From Chitinophagaceae bacterium (GTDB taxonomy: Bacteria > Bacteroidota > Bacteroidia > Chitinophagales > Chitinophagaceae): DNA of 64,000 bases. Below, one piece after another: positions 1 through 7,525 of this stretch. Under the pieces are notes generated by a model. The model worked only from the letters and a program-made list of their open reading frames with translations, was not told the origin of the DNA and did no database searches. The position numbers and the translations under genes were made by a program. The stretch is taken from assembly GCA_023251255.1 (NCBI GenBank), contig JAHEZD010000010.1, positions 10,492-74,491 of the forward strand, in the 5' to 3' direction. Position 1 is the first letter of the stretch. The number at the start of each line of letters is the position of its first letter.

Positions 1-1041
1 GGAAAATATTATTTGATCTTTTGCAAATGTTTCGCAGAGACGGAAGGCTGCCTGTGAACGCTGCTGACCTGTACCACCATATAATAGTGATTTGACCTTG
101 GCTTCCTCATCCTTGTATTTCCGCACGTTCTGGAAGTAACCTGTTATGCCGTTGTATGCACCGAACAAAGTGCCCTTGGTTGTTTCCAATTGCTGGGTAC
201 TGTTCCCCATGGCGTATTCAAACGCACTGTCGCAGATATTGGTGTAGCAGGCGGACAATGCATCTTCCTTTCCTTCCTCCAAGTGTTTCATTGTTTCTTT
301 GTTGGGTACAAGTGCCATACGGATCAGCTTCTTTACTTCAGGGTCAGTGATACGGACCTTGGCCCATTGGTTGAAAATGATTTCCATCTCTTGGGAAAGC
401 TGGTTAGAAATACCCATGACCTTATGTGCCTGTTCCAACCTTTCCTTTGCATTAGCAGTATGTCTGATCTTGACGGCGTTGGAATGGTTATGCAATGCAG
501 CATTGAGGGTGTTGTTGCAAACAATCCTAACAGGTGTGAATGCAGCGGTGATGCTGCCGTAACCATCATGCGATGTTGTGAGGAAAAGGTATTTTTCAAT
601 GAGGTCATCATTACCAACCTTGATATAACCGGGCAGTTTTGCCGTGATGAAAATGCGTTCACCTTTACCGAGTGCACCAGCGGTTTCATACTGGATACCA
701 TCGCCTCCAACTATAGCATCGAAGAAAGCAAAGGCATCCGTGTTCTGTACTATTTCGTAATCCTTCCCAACAACGCCAAGGATATCACCAGTATCCTTAC
801 GAATGGTAGCGTAATGTGTTTTTACGCGCTTGTTGAAATCCATGGCCTGGCCGTCACTGTTGAATGAGGTAGTATATAAATCCTCTTTTACTACTTCGTA
901 ATCCAGCCCTGCAAACTGCAACGCCTCTTTACCGGTAGGATAATTGTCTACTACCTGCCCCAATCCATGCCAAGGCTTTTCCTTAACAGAGAAGAAGCTA
1001 TACTGATTCTTCTCTTCATTAAAATTCAATTGATGTGACAT
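1..1041 (-). CDS. DUF932 (phage/plasmid-like) protein, 3' end outside the window
   Basis: An open frame of 347 codons starts at the ATG at 1041-1039 (MSHQLNF) and reaches the window edge without a stop, so the C-terminus is missing. The N-terminal KEKPWHGLGQ stretch and the later TSHDGYGSITAAFTPVRIV region are hallmarks of DUF932, the phage/plasmid-like protein family found on plasmids, prophages and integrative elements. Its biochemical role is not established. It is the last visible gene of a leftward operon with two SSBs and two TnsA-like nucleases (30 bases after the preceding SSB), which suggests a role in replication or recombination of a mobile element. The family call is firm; the function is open. 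Confidence 0.85.
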   Translation of the reverse strand, partial: MSHQLNFNEEKNQYSFFSVKEKPWHGLGQVVDNYPTGKEALQFAGLDYEVVKEDLYTTSFNSDGQAMDFNKRVKTHYATIRKDTGDILGVVGKDYEIVQNTDAFAFFDAIVGGDGIQYETAGALGKGERIFITAKLPGYIKVGNDDLIEKYLFLTTSHDGYGSITAAFTPVRIVCNNTLNAALHNHSNAVKIRHTANAKERLEQAHKVMGISNQLSQEMEIIFNQWAKVRITDPEVKKLIRMALVPNKETMKHLEEGKEDALSACYTNICDSAFEYAMGNSTQQLETTKGTLFGAYNGITGYFQNVRKYKDEEAKVKSLLYGGTGQQRSQAAFRLCETFAKDQIIFS

Positions 1042-1071
1042 AACTCATGATTTTAATAGTGATCAATGGAT

Positions 1072-1458
1072 TTAAAATGGCAGGTCTGCCAATGGTTCGG
1101 TAATTTCTTCAGCAGATGGAGCAACTGCAACAGGAACTGCTTCCTGCTTTACAGATTGCTGCACCTTGATCCTATCTGCATGGCATTGCAGGCTTGCTTT
1201 TGCTTCGCCTTGCATGTCGTTGTATGCATTAGCATAAAGCCTACCTGATACTGTTACAATGGTGCCTTTGGTCAGCAGCTTAGCCACGCCTGTGCCCATC
1301 CACCAGCCCACATTGATGTAGGTAACGAACTCCTTGGTCTCGTTACTGTCCTTTGGTTTGTAACGGTCATTGATGGCCACTGAAAAGTTCACTACTTCCT
1401 TGTCGCCCTTAACTGTGCTGACCTTTGCGTTTGCTGTCAGTCTTCCTGTGAATTCCAT
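1072..1458 (-). CDS. ssb: Single-stranded DNA-binding protein (element-encoded)
   Basis: A 128-residue OB-fold protein. MEFTGRLTANAKV and the following NFSVAIND and FVTYINVGWWMGTG match the SSB fold, and the chain ends in EPLADLPF, a variant of the acidic C-terminal tail that binds partner proteins. An ATG 16 codons upstream would add a non-conserved leader (MIKTPSHHYSS), so the start at MEFTG is preferred. It should coat single-stranded DNA during replication or transfer. It is the second SSB of this operon, and the two differ strongly in sequence, so this is not a recent duplication. It lies just upstream of the DUF932 gene. Confidence 0.88.
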   Translation of the reverse strand: MEFTGRLTANAKVSTVKGDKEVVNFSVAINDRYKPKDSNETKEFVTYINVGWWMGTGVAKLLTKGTIVTVSGRLYANAYNDMQGEAKASLQCHADRIKVQQSVKQEAVPVAVAPSAEEITEPLADLPF

Positions 1459-1500
1459 AACATAAATTTTTAAAGATGAATAATGATGAGAAGGGGTTTT

Positions 1501-1537
1501 TATCAATCCCCTCTCGATAGAGAAGGAGGGGTTGATA
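1501..1537. repeat. Inverted repeat, possible terminator or repetitive hairpin
   Basis: A 13-base arm (TATCAATCCCCTC, 1501-1513) pairs with GAGGGGTTGATA (1526-1537) with one base bulged. It lies in the 173-base gap between the second TnsA-like gene and the distal SSB gene. C-rich/G-rich hairpins of this sort are common between genes in Bacteroidota. There is no convincing T tract on the minus strand, so it may attenuate or process the transcript rather than end it. Confidence 0.4.
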
Positions 1538-1631
1538 ACAAATCCCGATCAGGGCTGGGCATAGATTTACCAGCGGTTACAGGAAGAACAATGAACCGGA
1601 AGATGAACGGAGCGTCGCAACGAAAGACACA

Positions 1632-2156
1632 TCACAGCGATGGTGCCGGAACCAACCCACTTCTTACAAAAAGCCTGTGCTGCTCTTCCTGTATATAGGA
1701 AGAAATTGGTTGGCATTGCCTGTGGTGTTTTGTTTGGCCGGAAAGGATAGAAGATAATTTTCTATACTGTTCGGTGGATAGGTGAATGCTTGCTTCAAAT
1801 ACAACCTTGTACTGCCAGTCATAGCCAAAGGTTTCAATAAAATGGCTGGCTGCTTTTTTCTTTTCAGCGAGCAACCCGTCATCAACATAACGATCGGGTT
1901 TCACTTCAACCAATGTTGCCTGTTTCGTTTTCCAATCACGTATCAAGAAATCAGGAACATATTTCCTTGTACGTTCATACATTTCATCATTGGCAGTAAG
2001 TGACCGCTCCTCATAATAGATTTCAATCCCATCCCTTATATAGGCATGTGTCTCCTCAATCGACAAGAGGAATTTCAGTTCCAGTATTGAATCGAGCTGT
2101 ATGCCCTGGTAACATACAGGTGTTGATCTGCTATATTCAAAACAAGTGTAATCCAT
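1632..2156 (-). CDS. TnsA-like PD-(D/E)XK endonuclease (second of a tandem pair)
   Basis: A 174-residue protein whose N-terminal half reads as a TnsA-type restriction-like nuclease core: E26 in LELKF, D69 in YVPDFLI, and E84/K86 in LVEVKP. TnsA cuts the 5' ends of Tn7 transposons, but stand-alone TnsA-like proteins occur on many mobile elements with no known partner. No TnsB or TnsC is visible here. It begins 9 bases after the preceding TnsA-like gene, and both have E, D, E and K at identical residue numbers, so they are diverged duplicates. The C-terminal 60 residues are basic and unlike the paralogue. The fold is likely; the role is inferred only from the SSB context. Confidence 0.72.
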   Translation of the reverse strand: MDYTCFEYSRSTPVCYQGIQLDSILELKFLLSIEETHAYIRDGIEIYYEERSLTANDEMYERTRKYVPDFLIRDWKTKQATLVEVKPDRYVDDGLLAEKKKAASHFIETFGYDWQYKVVFEASIHLSTEQYRKLSSILSGQTKHHRQCQPISSYIQEEQHRLFVRSGLVPAPSL

Positions 2157-2165
2157 ATTGCTTTT

Positions 2166-2735
2166 TTAGAACGGAAAACATAACTGTTGGGGTGTGCCGA
2201 ACATGACGAACTGGACTTTCCTATTATCGGATGTGCCATTGATCAATGACCGTGCAGCATGACCATATTTTTTGCTGTACTGTTCGAACCAGTTATTCAA
2301 ATCAGTTTTCGTTTTGAGCCTGCAACAATCCTCGAAATCTTCGAGTTGCTCGGCAGATAAAACAATCCCGTTGTCGAAGACCACTTTGTATTCCCAGTCA
2401 TACTTTTTCCAGCGTATATAGTTCTCTGCTACTTCCTTCCGCAAGGCCAGTTGCGGTTGCCCCTGAAATGCACGGGGCTTGATCTCCACAAGAAATGCTT
2501 CCCTTGTCTGTTTGTGGCGTATGAGGAAATCAGGCGTGTAAGGCCTGTAATTACTTTTGGGATTGTCAACAGGCATCCTATTACCAGGATTGTAATAAAT
2601 CACCACCGGCTCACGCAGGAACTCGTATTCATCAGTAATCGAAACGACGTATTTCAATTCGGTCAATGAATCAAACCTGTAGCCCCACCCTTTTATCCTG
2701 CGGGGATTCGTGTATATGAATTTTGCTGTTTTCAT
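2166..2735 (-). CDS. TnsA-like PD-(D/E)XK endonuclease (first of a tandem pair)
   Basis: A 189-residue protein starting at MKTAKFIYTN; an ATG 11 codons upstream would overlap the SSB stop and is less likely. Catalytic-type residues are E26 in LTELKY, D69 in YTPDFLI and E84/K86 in FLVEIKP, the TnsA nuclease signature. It follows the first SSB by 22 bases and precedes its paralogue by 9, so SSB, nuclease, nuclease and SSB are one transcript. Likely substrates are DNA ends or replication intermediates of the host element, but this is inference. A Cys-Cys pair and aromatic-rich stretches in the C-terminal third are not recognised as a domain. Confidence 0.72.
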   Translation of the reverse strand: MKTAKFIYTNPRRIKGWGYRFDSLTELKYVVSITDEYEFLREPVVIYYNPGNRMPVDNPKSNYRPYTPDFLIRHKQTREAFLVEIKPRAFQGQPQLALRKEVAENYIRWKKYDWEYKVVFDNGIVLSAEQLEDFEDCCRLKTKTDLNNWFEQYSKKYGHAARSLINGTSDNRKVQFVMFGTPQQLCFPF

Positions 2736-2757
2736 AACCTGTTTTTTTACGTGGGAA

Positions 2758-3087
2758 TTAACGGTCAAGGTTCATCAAGGTTTTCGCTATCACTTCGGTG
2801 ACATAACGTACATGCCCTGTCCTGTCTTCATAGGTTCGGTATTGCAGCCTCCCTTCAATGCGGATATGGCTACCCTTGATATACTGGTTCTCCACCTGTT
2901 CTGCTGTTTTCTCCCAAACCACTACATCATGCCATACTGTATGGAGTGTTTTTTCATCACCTGCTTCCTTTACATAGTAATGCGTTGCTACCCGCAATGT
3001 TGCTTTCTTCACTCCTTTAGCGGTAGTGGTTATTATTGGGTTCTGCCCGAGATAACCGATCAATTCCACCTTGTTTATTGTTTTCAT
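2758..3087 (-). CDS. ssb: Single-stranded DNA-binding protein (first gene of element operon)
   Basis: A 109-residue OB-fold SSB. MKTINKVELIGYLGQNP is the classic SSB opening, followed by ATLRVATH, WHDVVVWEKTAEQVENQYIKGSHIRIEGRL and YVTEVIAKTL. The start at 3087 is chosen over one 15 codons upstream because it matches the family. The protein stops at MNLDR with no acidic DDIPF-type tail, so it may not recruit the usual SSB partners, unlike the second SSB of the operon. It is the promoter-proximal gene of the leftward operon and lies 71 bases from a large palindrome that probably carries the control site. Confidence 0.9.
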   Translation of the reverse strand: MKTINKVELIGYLGQNPIITTTAKGVKKATLRVATHYYVKEAGDEKTLHTVWHDVVVWEKTAEQVENQYIKGSHIRIEGRLQYRTYEDRTGHVRYVTEVIAKTLMNLDR

Positions 3088-3157
3088 AACCATTTGTTTA
3101 CTAATAGAATTTATTGACAACACAAAGGTCAACAGCCTAGAAAAACTAACTGGTATC

Positions 3158-3199
3158 TTAATCGGGTATATCGGATAGCTATCGATTATAACCGATTAA
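3158..3199. promoter_or_regulatory. 42-bp imperfect palindrome in a divergent promoter region
   Basis: Two 20-base arms (3158-3177 and 3180-3199) flank a central GC and match at 16 of 20 positions. Each arm contains TTAATCGG and an inner ATA block, and another ATCGG follows at 3201-3205. The site lies between the leftward SSB operon (start 3087) and the rightward zinc-finger gene (start 3247), where an operator for a dimeric or tetrameric repressor would be expected. The winged-helix protein at 3723 is one candidate ligand. No function is shown directly. Confidence 0.5.
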
Positions 3200-3246
3200 A
3201 ATCGGCTTGTTGTTTGCTATAAAGGATTGAACGAAATGTATTATTT

Positions 3247-3611
3247 ATGGCCAGAGAATTCGAAAATTGCTTGCAATGCAATAAAAAATTAGTAGGCAGG
3301 GACGACCAGAAATACTGTGACCTTAAATGCAAGAATGAATACCACCGAAAAAACAAAACAAATTTAGAAGAAGCGCAAGAACGCATCATCAAGATACTCA
3401 AGAGAAACCAACAGGTATTAAAGGATGTGCTAGGTGAGAAGAATTCAATGTCCATAGATATGGATAAACTTATTGCACAAGGTTTGACGATGACTACCTG
3501 ACACATATCAAGAAATCAAAAATGAAAGGCTATGATTACTACTATGTTTTTGATTATGGTTACAGAAAAGAGGATGATAGAATGGTGAAAGTGGTTAAAG
3601 CATTTCAATGA
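3247..3611 (+). pseudogene. Small zinc-finger protein gene with a one-base frameshift
   Basis: The first frame gives MAREFENCLQC with a Cys4 site (C8, C11, C24, C28), a basic helix rich in Lys/Asn and the IIKILKRNQQVLKDVL segment. This resembles a family of about 120-residue Bacteroidota proteins with an N-terminal zinc ribbon and a conserved C-terminal Gly-Tyr-Asp-Tyr-Tyr tail. Here the frame stops at 3501 as LTMTT, but the missing tail (FDDDYLTHIKKSKMKGYDYY and onwards to VVKAFQ, stop at 3611) is intact in the -1 frame. One missing T in the TTT at 3483-3485 explains it. Either the gene is broken or the base call is wrong; the restored product would be about 121 residues. Confidence 0.7.
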
Positions 3612-3722
3612 CATAATTTGCTATTGTAGAAGACTCCCTGCTTTTACAGTGATTAAAGAGGGAATAAACTGTGCATACTAACATTGGGATAATACGCAGG
3701 TAACAATTGATTCATTTGGCTG

Positions 3723-4037
3723 ATGTGTTTTTTCATTGCAGCATGGACAGAAGAGACGGTACTTTACAAAGTTCTATACAACATTGTCAAACAGGAAACC
3801 CACCCCACACAGTACCGTTGCACACCCCGCGAAATGATCTTACACTCTACTTTTGATTGGGAATTGATCTCGAAACATTTATCGGTATTGGAAGCTGATG
3901 GACTTGTTGAAGTGCAGCAAGGCGATGCACCAAGTTTTTCGATCACGGAGAAAGGGATTGCCCATCTCCATTTGACTATACCACAACCAGCCAAAATTAT
4001 TTACCCAGAAACGCCTTCCAATTTCACCTCACTTTAA
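3723..4037 (+). CDS. Small winged-helix DNA-binding protein
   Basis: A 104-residue protein. The segment from about residue 15 to 80 reads as a winged helix: a helix with VLYKVLYNIVKQE, the recognition-type stretch FDWELISKHLSVLEADGLVEV, then a beta wing with FSITEKGIAHL. LSVLEADGLVEV followed by ITEKG is typical of MarR/PadR-like or ArsR-like small regulators. No effector domain is present. It sits between the zinc-finger gene and the interrupted coding region at 4075 on the same strand, and could bind the palindrome upstream at 3158-3199. The specific family is not resolved. Confidence 0.55.
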   Translation: MCFFIAAWTEETVLYKVLYNIVKQETHPTQYRCTPREMILHSTFDWELISKHLSVLEADGLVEVQQGDAPSFSITEKGIAHLHLTIPQPAKIIYPETPSNFTSL

Positions 4038-4074
4038 GGTTAATAATATCGGTTCAACTGCCATTAGATATGAA

Positions 4075-4932
4075 GTGTCATTTTCTTCATTGTTTTGCAG
4101 CATGCTTATCGAAAAAATAGACAGGGAAGGTTTCCAGCAAAGACTTGTCTTGCTGCAAAAGGAAATCGAAAATGACCCCAAAGTGAACCTGAAAATTCCC
4201 GAAAGATTGATTGCTGCCGATCCAATGATTGTGGAGCTACATAATAGCTTAACCGAACCAGGCCATTATGTTAATGAAGGATTGGTATCCAAACGCACTG
4301 GGCAGTTGGATGTAGCAGTCAGCCCAGCGAATGTATCAAGGGCCCTTTGTTTTCTTGACACTTTGGTCAAGGCATGGAAAGCAAGGGGACATGGGATTGC
4401 TTTACGCAATGATGAAAGTTACGCCACGTATCAAAAAGAGGAAATACTGATCAAGGTTCGGGAGAAATCGAAAAGGGTACAAGGAAAAGGTGACAGTTAT
4501 AGCCGTAAGCAGCCGACTGGCTTGCTCTATTTCAAGGCTGGTTTTTTCCAGCAAAGGGAATGGATTGATGGGAAGCTGAGGTTGGAGGAACAATTACTGA
4601 AAATACTGACTTGGCTGGAAGTGATGGGCCAACTGGAGGGTGAGGAACGGGTAGCTCGTGAACGACGTAATGCCATCAAGCAACAGGAGGCAGTATCTGT
4701 TCAGGTACTCGTTCAGGCAAAAAAATAGGACGAGGCAGCTTTTCAGTCACTTCTAAAAGAAGCTTCGCAATGGAGACAGTCAAAGGACCTGCGAGATTAC
4801 CTAGAGGTTGCTGAAGCGAAGGCGGTGGCCAGCAATAATGTTACAGCATCATTTACTGCGTGGCTTGCGTGGGCAAAAAAGAAAGCAATGGAGTTAGACC
4901 CGTTGGAGCGTAGCTCAGACATCCATGATTAA
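4075..4932 (+). pseudogene. Unknown element protein interrupted by an in-frame amber codon
   Basis: The frame from ATG 4075 encodes 217 residues to TAG at 4726-4728, then stays open in the same frame for 67 more codons to TAA at 4930-4932. The downstream part (DEAAFQSLLKEASQW, then LRDYLEVAEAKAVA and WLAWAKKKAMELDPLE) is as helical and charged as the upstream part, which suggests a single protein of about 285 residues with one sense-to-stop change. The start may be the internal ATG at residue 10 (MLIEKIDREGF), because the first nine residues look non-native. No known domain is recognised; it reads as a helical coiled protein carried by the same mobile element. Confidence 0.55.
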
Positions 4933-5029
4933 AATTATTTTCAGACAAAACAATATATTCCTACCTTTAAGTTTCCATCCTATAGTCCCGGTTCTGGGAC
5001 TGAGAGTAGCGAAGCTGTAAGAAATTATC

Positions 5030-5494
5030 ATGACGTTCTCTGATTTTGAAACACACACAAAGACCTTAATTTCCAAGAACCTTAAGAAGGAACTAGGAAA
5101 GACTGTGAAAGTGCGGCAACAACATGCATACACTTCTCAGACTGGAAATACATACAAGATAGATGTGTCCTTTCTTGTAAATATTCTTGGGGTTGATTAT
5201 CTCACCTTAGTTGAGTGCAAATACTGGAACAAGCGAGTGGATAGGGAGAAGGTTGGATATTTCAAAGCAATCATCGATGACCTCAAAGCGCAGAAAGGGA
5301 TTATTGTCACGACAAAAGGATTTCAGAAGGGTGCCATCGAGTACGCCCGAAGTCAGAACATAGCACTAATACTGCTAAGAGGCAACAAGCTGGTGGTATT
5401 GTTGTATCTAGACCTCACTGATTTTGAGATAGAACAAATAATGAAAGCTGTTTTGCATGTTAAAAATGAGCTACTGAATATCTGTTATAACTAA
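5030..5494 (+). CDS. Mrr-like restriction endonuclease
   Basis: A 154-residue protein with an Mrr_cat-type PD-(D/E)XK core: D45 in YKIDVSF, E62 and K64 in LVECKYWNKRV, then the family's DDLKAQKGIIVTTKGFQKGA and a helix ending ARSQNIAL. Mrr nucleases cut modified or foreign DNA. Here the catalytic domain stands alone without the usual N-terminal DNA-recognition winged helix, so target choice may lie elsewhere. A strong intrinsic terminator follows within 25 bases, making this a single-gene unit at the left edge of the defence-like region. Confidence 0.82.
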   Translation: MTFSDFETHTKTLISKNLKKELGKTVKVRQQHAYTSQTGNTYKIDVSFLVNILGVDYLTLVECKYWNKRVDREKVGYFKAIIDDLKAQKGIIVTTKGFQKGAIEYARSQNIALILLRGNKLVVLLYLDLTDFEIEQIMKAVLHVKNELLNICYN

Positions 5495-5515
5495 ATAAGA
5501 AAATCATAATTGAAT

Positions 5516-5547
5516 AAAAAAACGCATGACGAGTCATGCGTTTTTTT
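5516..5547. terminator. Bidirectional-looking intrinsic terminator after the Mrr-like gene
   Basis: The perfect stem CGCATGAC/GTCATGCG (5523-5530 and 5533-5540) is preceded by seven A residues and followed by seven T residues. It is a textbook rho-independent terminator, 21 bases past the stop of the Mrr-like gene. The A/T flanks would let it work in both directions. It separates this gene from the next one at 5598. Confidence 0.9.
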
Positions 5548-5597
5548 ATTTTACTTAGTGCCAATTGAAATCTTTAAACAATAAATGCAAATAAATA

Positions 5598-7496
5598 ATG
5601 AATACAGTTTACATGCCCCAAGAAATAAAGGACGGTTACCTATATGTAATGAAGAAGGCAAGGGAAAATCGAGAATGGTTCTTGACTTGGTTACAACAGG
5701 AAATTGAAGAAGCCATTAAGTTGATTAATCAATATGATAAAATATATGTACTTGGATTTCTCGGAAGCAAATTGATTAAGGCGAGTCCTTCTATAAGTAA
5801 TCAATTTCTAGCCAATTATACTGGTGAAGACAAGGACCAAATCAGAGAAGATGAATTGTTGCAAGATGATCCACAAATAGAAACAATGTTGGAATATGCA
5901 ATGAGTATTGCCACTGCGAGCGATAATCATCAGACTGCCACTCCAACCAAAGAAGAGTTGGAAGCTATTTACGAAAAACTATCCTCTATAAAATCTAATG
6001 TAGGATTTTATGAGATGACAGCAGAAATTCCTGCAGAAGGAAATGAAGCGGATCAGTGGTTGAGGTTCATAATCGTAACTGATTCAATGAATGTGCGCGG
6101 GGATGGATATCAAATGCACATTACTCAGGTGTATAAAGAACTCTTTGAACCATTTTCTGGTTTTTTGGAAACAGCTTATGGGTTTAATCATCACGACCTT
6201 TTAAAGGCAATTCTCAAAATGGATACATTGGTAGGGTCCAAAATTGGAAATACAGATGGTACAGCCCAATCACATGCCCGATTAAAAGAATGGATGGAAA
6301 AGAACGGTGAAAACCGGGTTATGGAGATATGGCAGCAAACTGGCAAACATTTTATTCAACAGTTTACTGAAGCAAACCCTGATCTATATAATGCAGAACA
6401 ACATGTTAGTGTATTGATGCATGATCTCAATACTATCGCCAGCTTCCCAACAGTTTTCTGGGTAATTCCGCAGGAAGAAAAGGAAATCAAAATCTTTGAA
6501 AAATTATCCATCTCCTTTGGTGAAAACAATATGTTTTTTCAGCCACCTAAGTTCAGAGCTTTCCCCCTCAATGATACTGAGATCCAGGCGAGGCCGCTAA
6601 TTAAACATGGAGGCAAGTATTTCCATTTCTCTACGACATTGGGTTTTCGAAATATTTTCAAAATAGCAGAAAAATTAATCCGAGATAAAGATGCGGTTTA
6701 CTTTGATAATTATTACAGGAATAACAGTTCTACAAATTCAAGAGATAATTATATTGAATTAAAAACAAAAAGCCTTTTTCAGCAATTACTGCCCCATGCT
6801 AAAATATACCATGGCCTTAAATATGATGTAACTGAAAATGAAGTTATCAAACACAATGAACTTGACCTGTTAGCTCTAACAGCCTCAACAGCATATATAA
6901 TTGAAGTAAAAGCAGGTGAACTGAACGCCAAACACCGCAGGGGTGCCATGAAAGGACTTAAATCCCGTCTGGATGAAACCATCAATAAAGGGTCTTTTCA
7001 ATGCCACCGTGCATTAAAATATTTACAGGATAATGAGAATCCAACCTTCACTTACTCAGAAAAAGGAAAACAGCAGAAATTGATTGTCGATAAAACAAGT
7101 ATCACTGCCTATTACAAGATAGCAGTGACATTTGAGCAATTCTCTGCCATATCTGCCAATTTGCAAAGGCTAATTGATGCGGGTGTTCTCCAAGACGAAT
7201 TCAAATGGAGTTGGATCATTTCTATTTATGATCTTTTTGTATTTGCAGACCTCATTGAAAATGAAACGGATTTTAATGAATACCTAGATTATCGCTTAGG
7301 TTTATACGACAAAGAAAACATAACATTTGAAGACGAGACAGATGTGTTAGGCTATTATTTTGAAGGGAATTTCCCCATTACAACAATTAAAGATGATGAG
7401 CATATCACCATAACAGGATTTAAGGATGAGATTGATGAATACTACACTAAAAAGGGTTTGGGGTTTCCTGGCCTGACTAAACCAAAGAAAAAATGA
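5598..7496 (+). CDS. Large protein with a NERD-like PD-(D/E)XK nuclease domain
   Basis: 632 residues. Around residues 421-465 the sequence ELDLLALTASTAYIIEVKAG, then KHRRGAMKGLKSRLDETINKG, forms a restriction-endonuclease-like core with the D...EVK motif, similar in style to NERD or Mrr-type domains. The N-terminal 400 residues are acidic and helical and not recognised. The C-terminal 130 residues have no clear match. It converges with the seven-gene operon on the other strand, with only 29 bases between the two stop codons. DNA cleavage is inferred from the motif. It may be an independent single-gene defence protein or a partner of the neighbouring operon. Confidence 0.6.
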   Translation: MNTVYMPQEIKDGYLYVMKKARENREWFLTWLQQEIEEAIKLINQYDKIYVLGFLGSKLIKASPSISNQFLANYTGEDKDQIREDELLQDDPQIETMLEYAMSIATASDNHQTATPTKEELEAIYEKLSSIKSNVGFYEMTAEIPAEGNEADQWLRFIIVTDSMNVRGDGYQMHITQVYKELFEPFSGFLETAYGFNHHDLLKAILKMDTLVGSKIGNTDGTAQSHARLKEWMEKNGENRVMEIWQQTGKHFIQQFTEANPDLYNAEQHVSVLMHDLNTIASFPTVFWVIPQEEKEIKIFEKLSISFGENNMFFQPPKFRAFPLNDTEIQARPLIKHGGKYFHFSTTLGFRNIFKIAEKLIRDKDAVYFDNYYRNNSSTNSRDNYIELKTKSLFQQLLPHAKIYHGLKYDVTENEVIKHNELDLLALTASTAYIIEVKAGELNAKHRRGAMKGLKSRLDETINKGSFQCHRALKYLQDNENPTFTYSEKGKQQKLIVDKTSITAYYKIAVTFEQFSAISANLQRLIDAGVLQDEFKWSWIISIYDLFVFADLIENETDFNEYLDYRLGLYDKENITFEDETDVLGYYFEGNFPITTIKDDEHITITGFKDEIDEYYTKKGLGFPGLTKPKKK

Positions 7497-7525
7497 TATC
7501 TCATGAAGCTTATAATAAGTAAGTG

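Noticed and set aside
190-867. A 225-codon frame on the plus strand
   Set aside because: It lies entirely opposite the DUF932 gene, which has clear family motifs; the plus-strand translation has no recognisable features.
1483-1698. A 71-codon plus-strand frame
   Set aside because: It covers a hairpin and the end of the TnsA-like gene, with low-complexity basic sequence and no family.
1632-2735. A Tn7-like transposon
   Set aside because: Two TnsA-like proteins are present but no TnsB, TnsC, TniQ or paired transposon ends were seen in the window.
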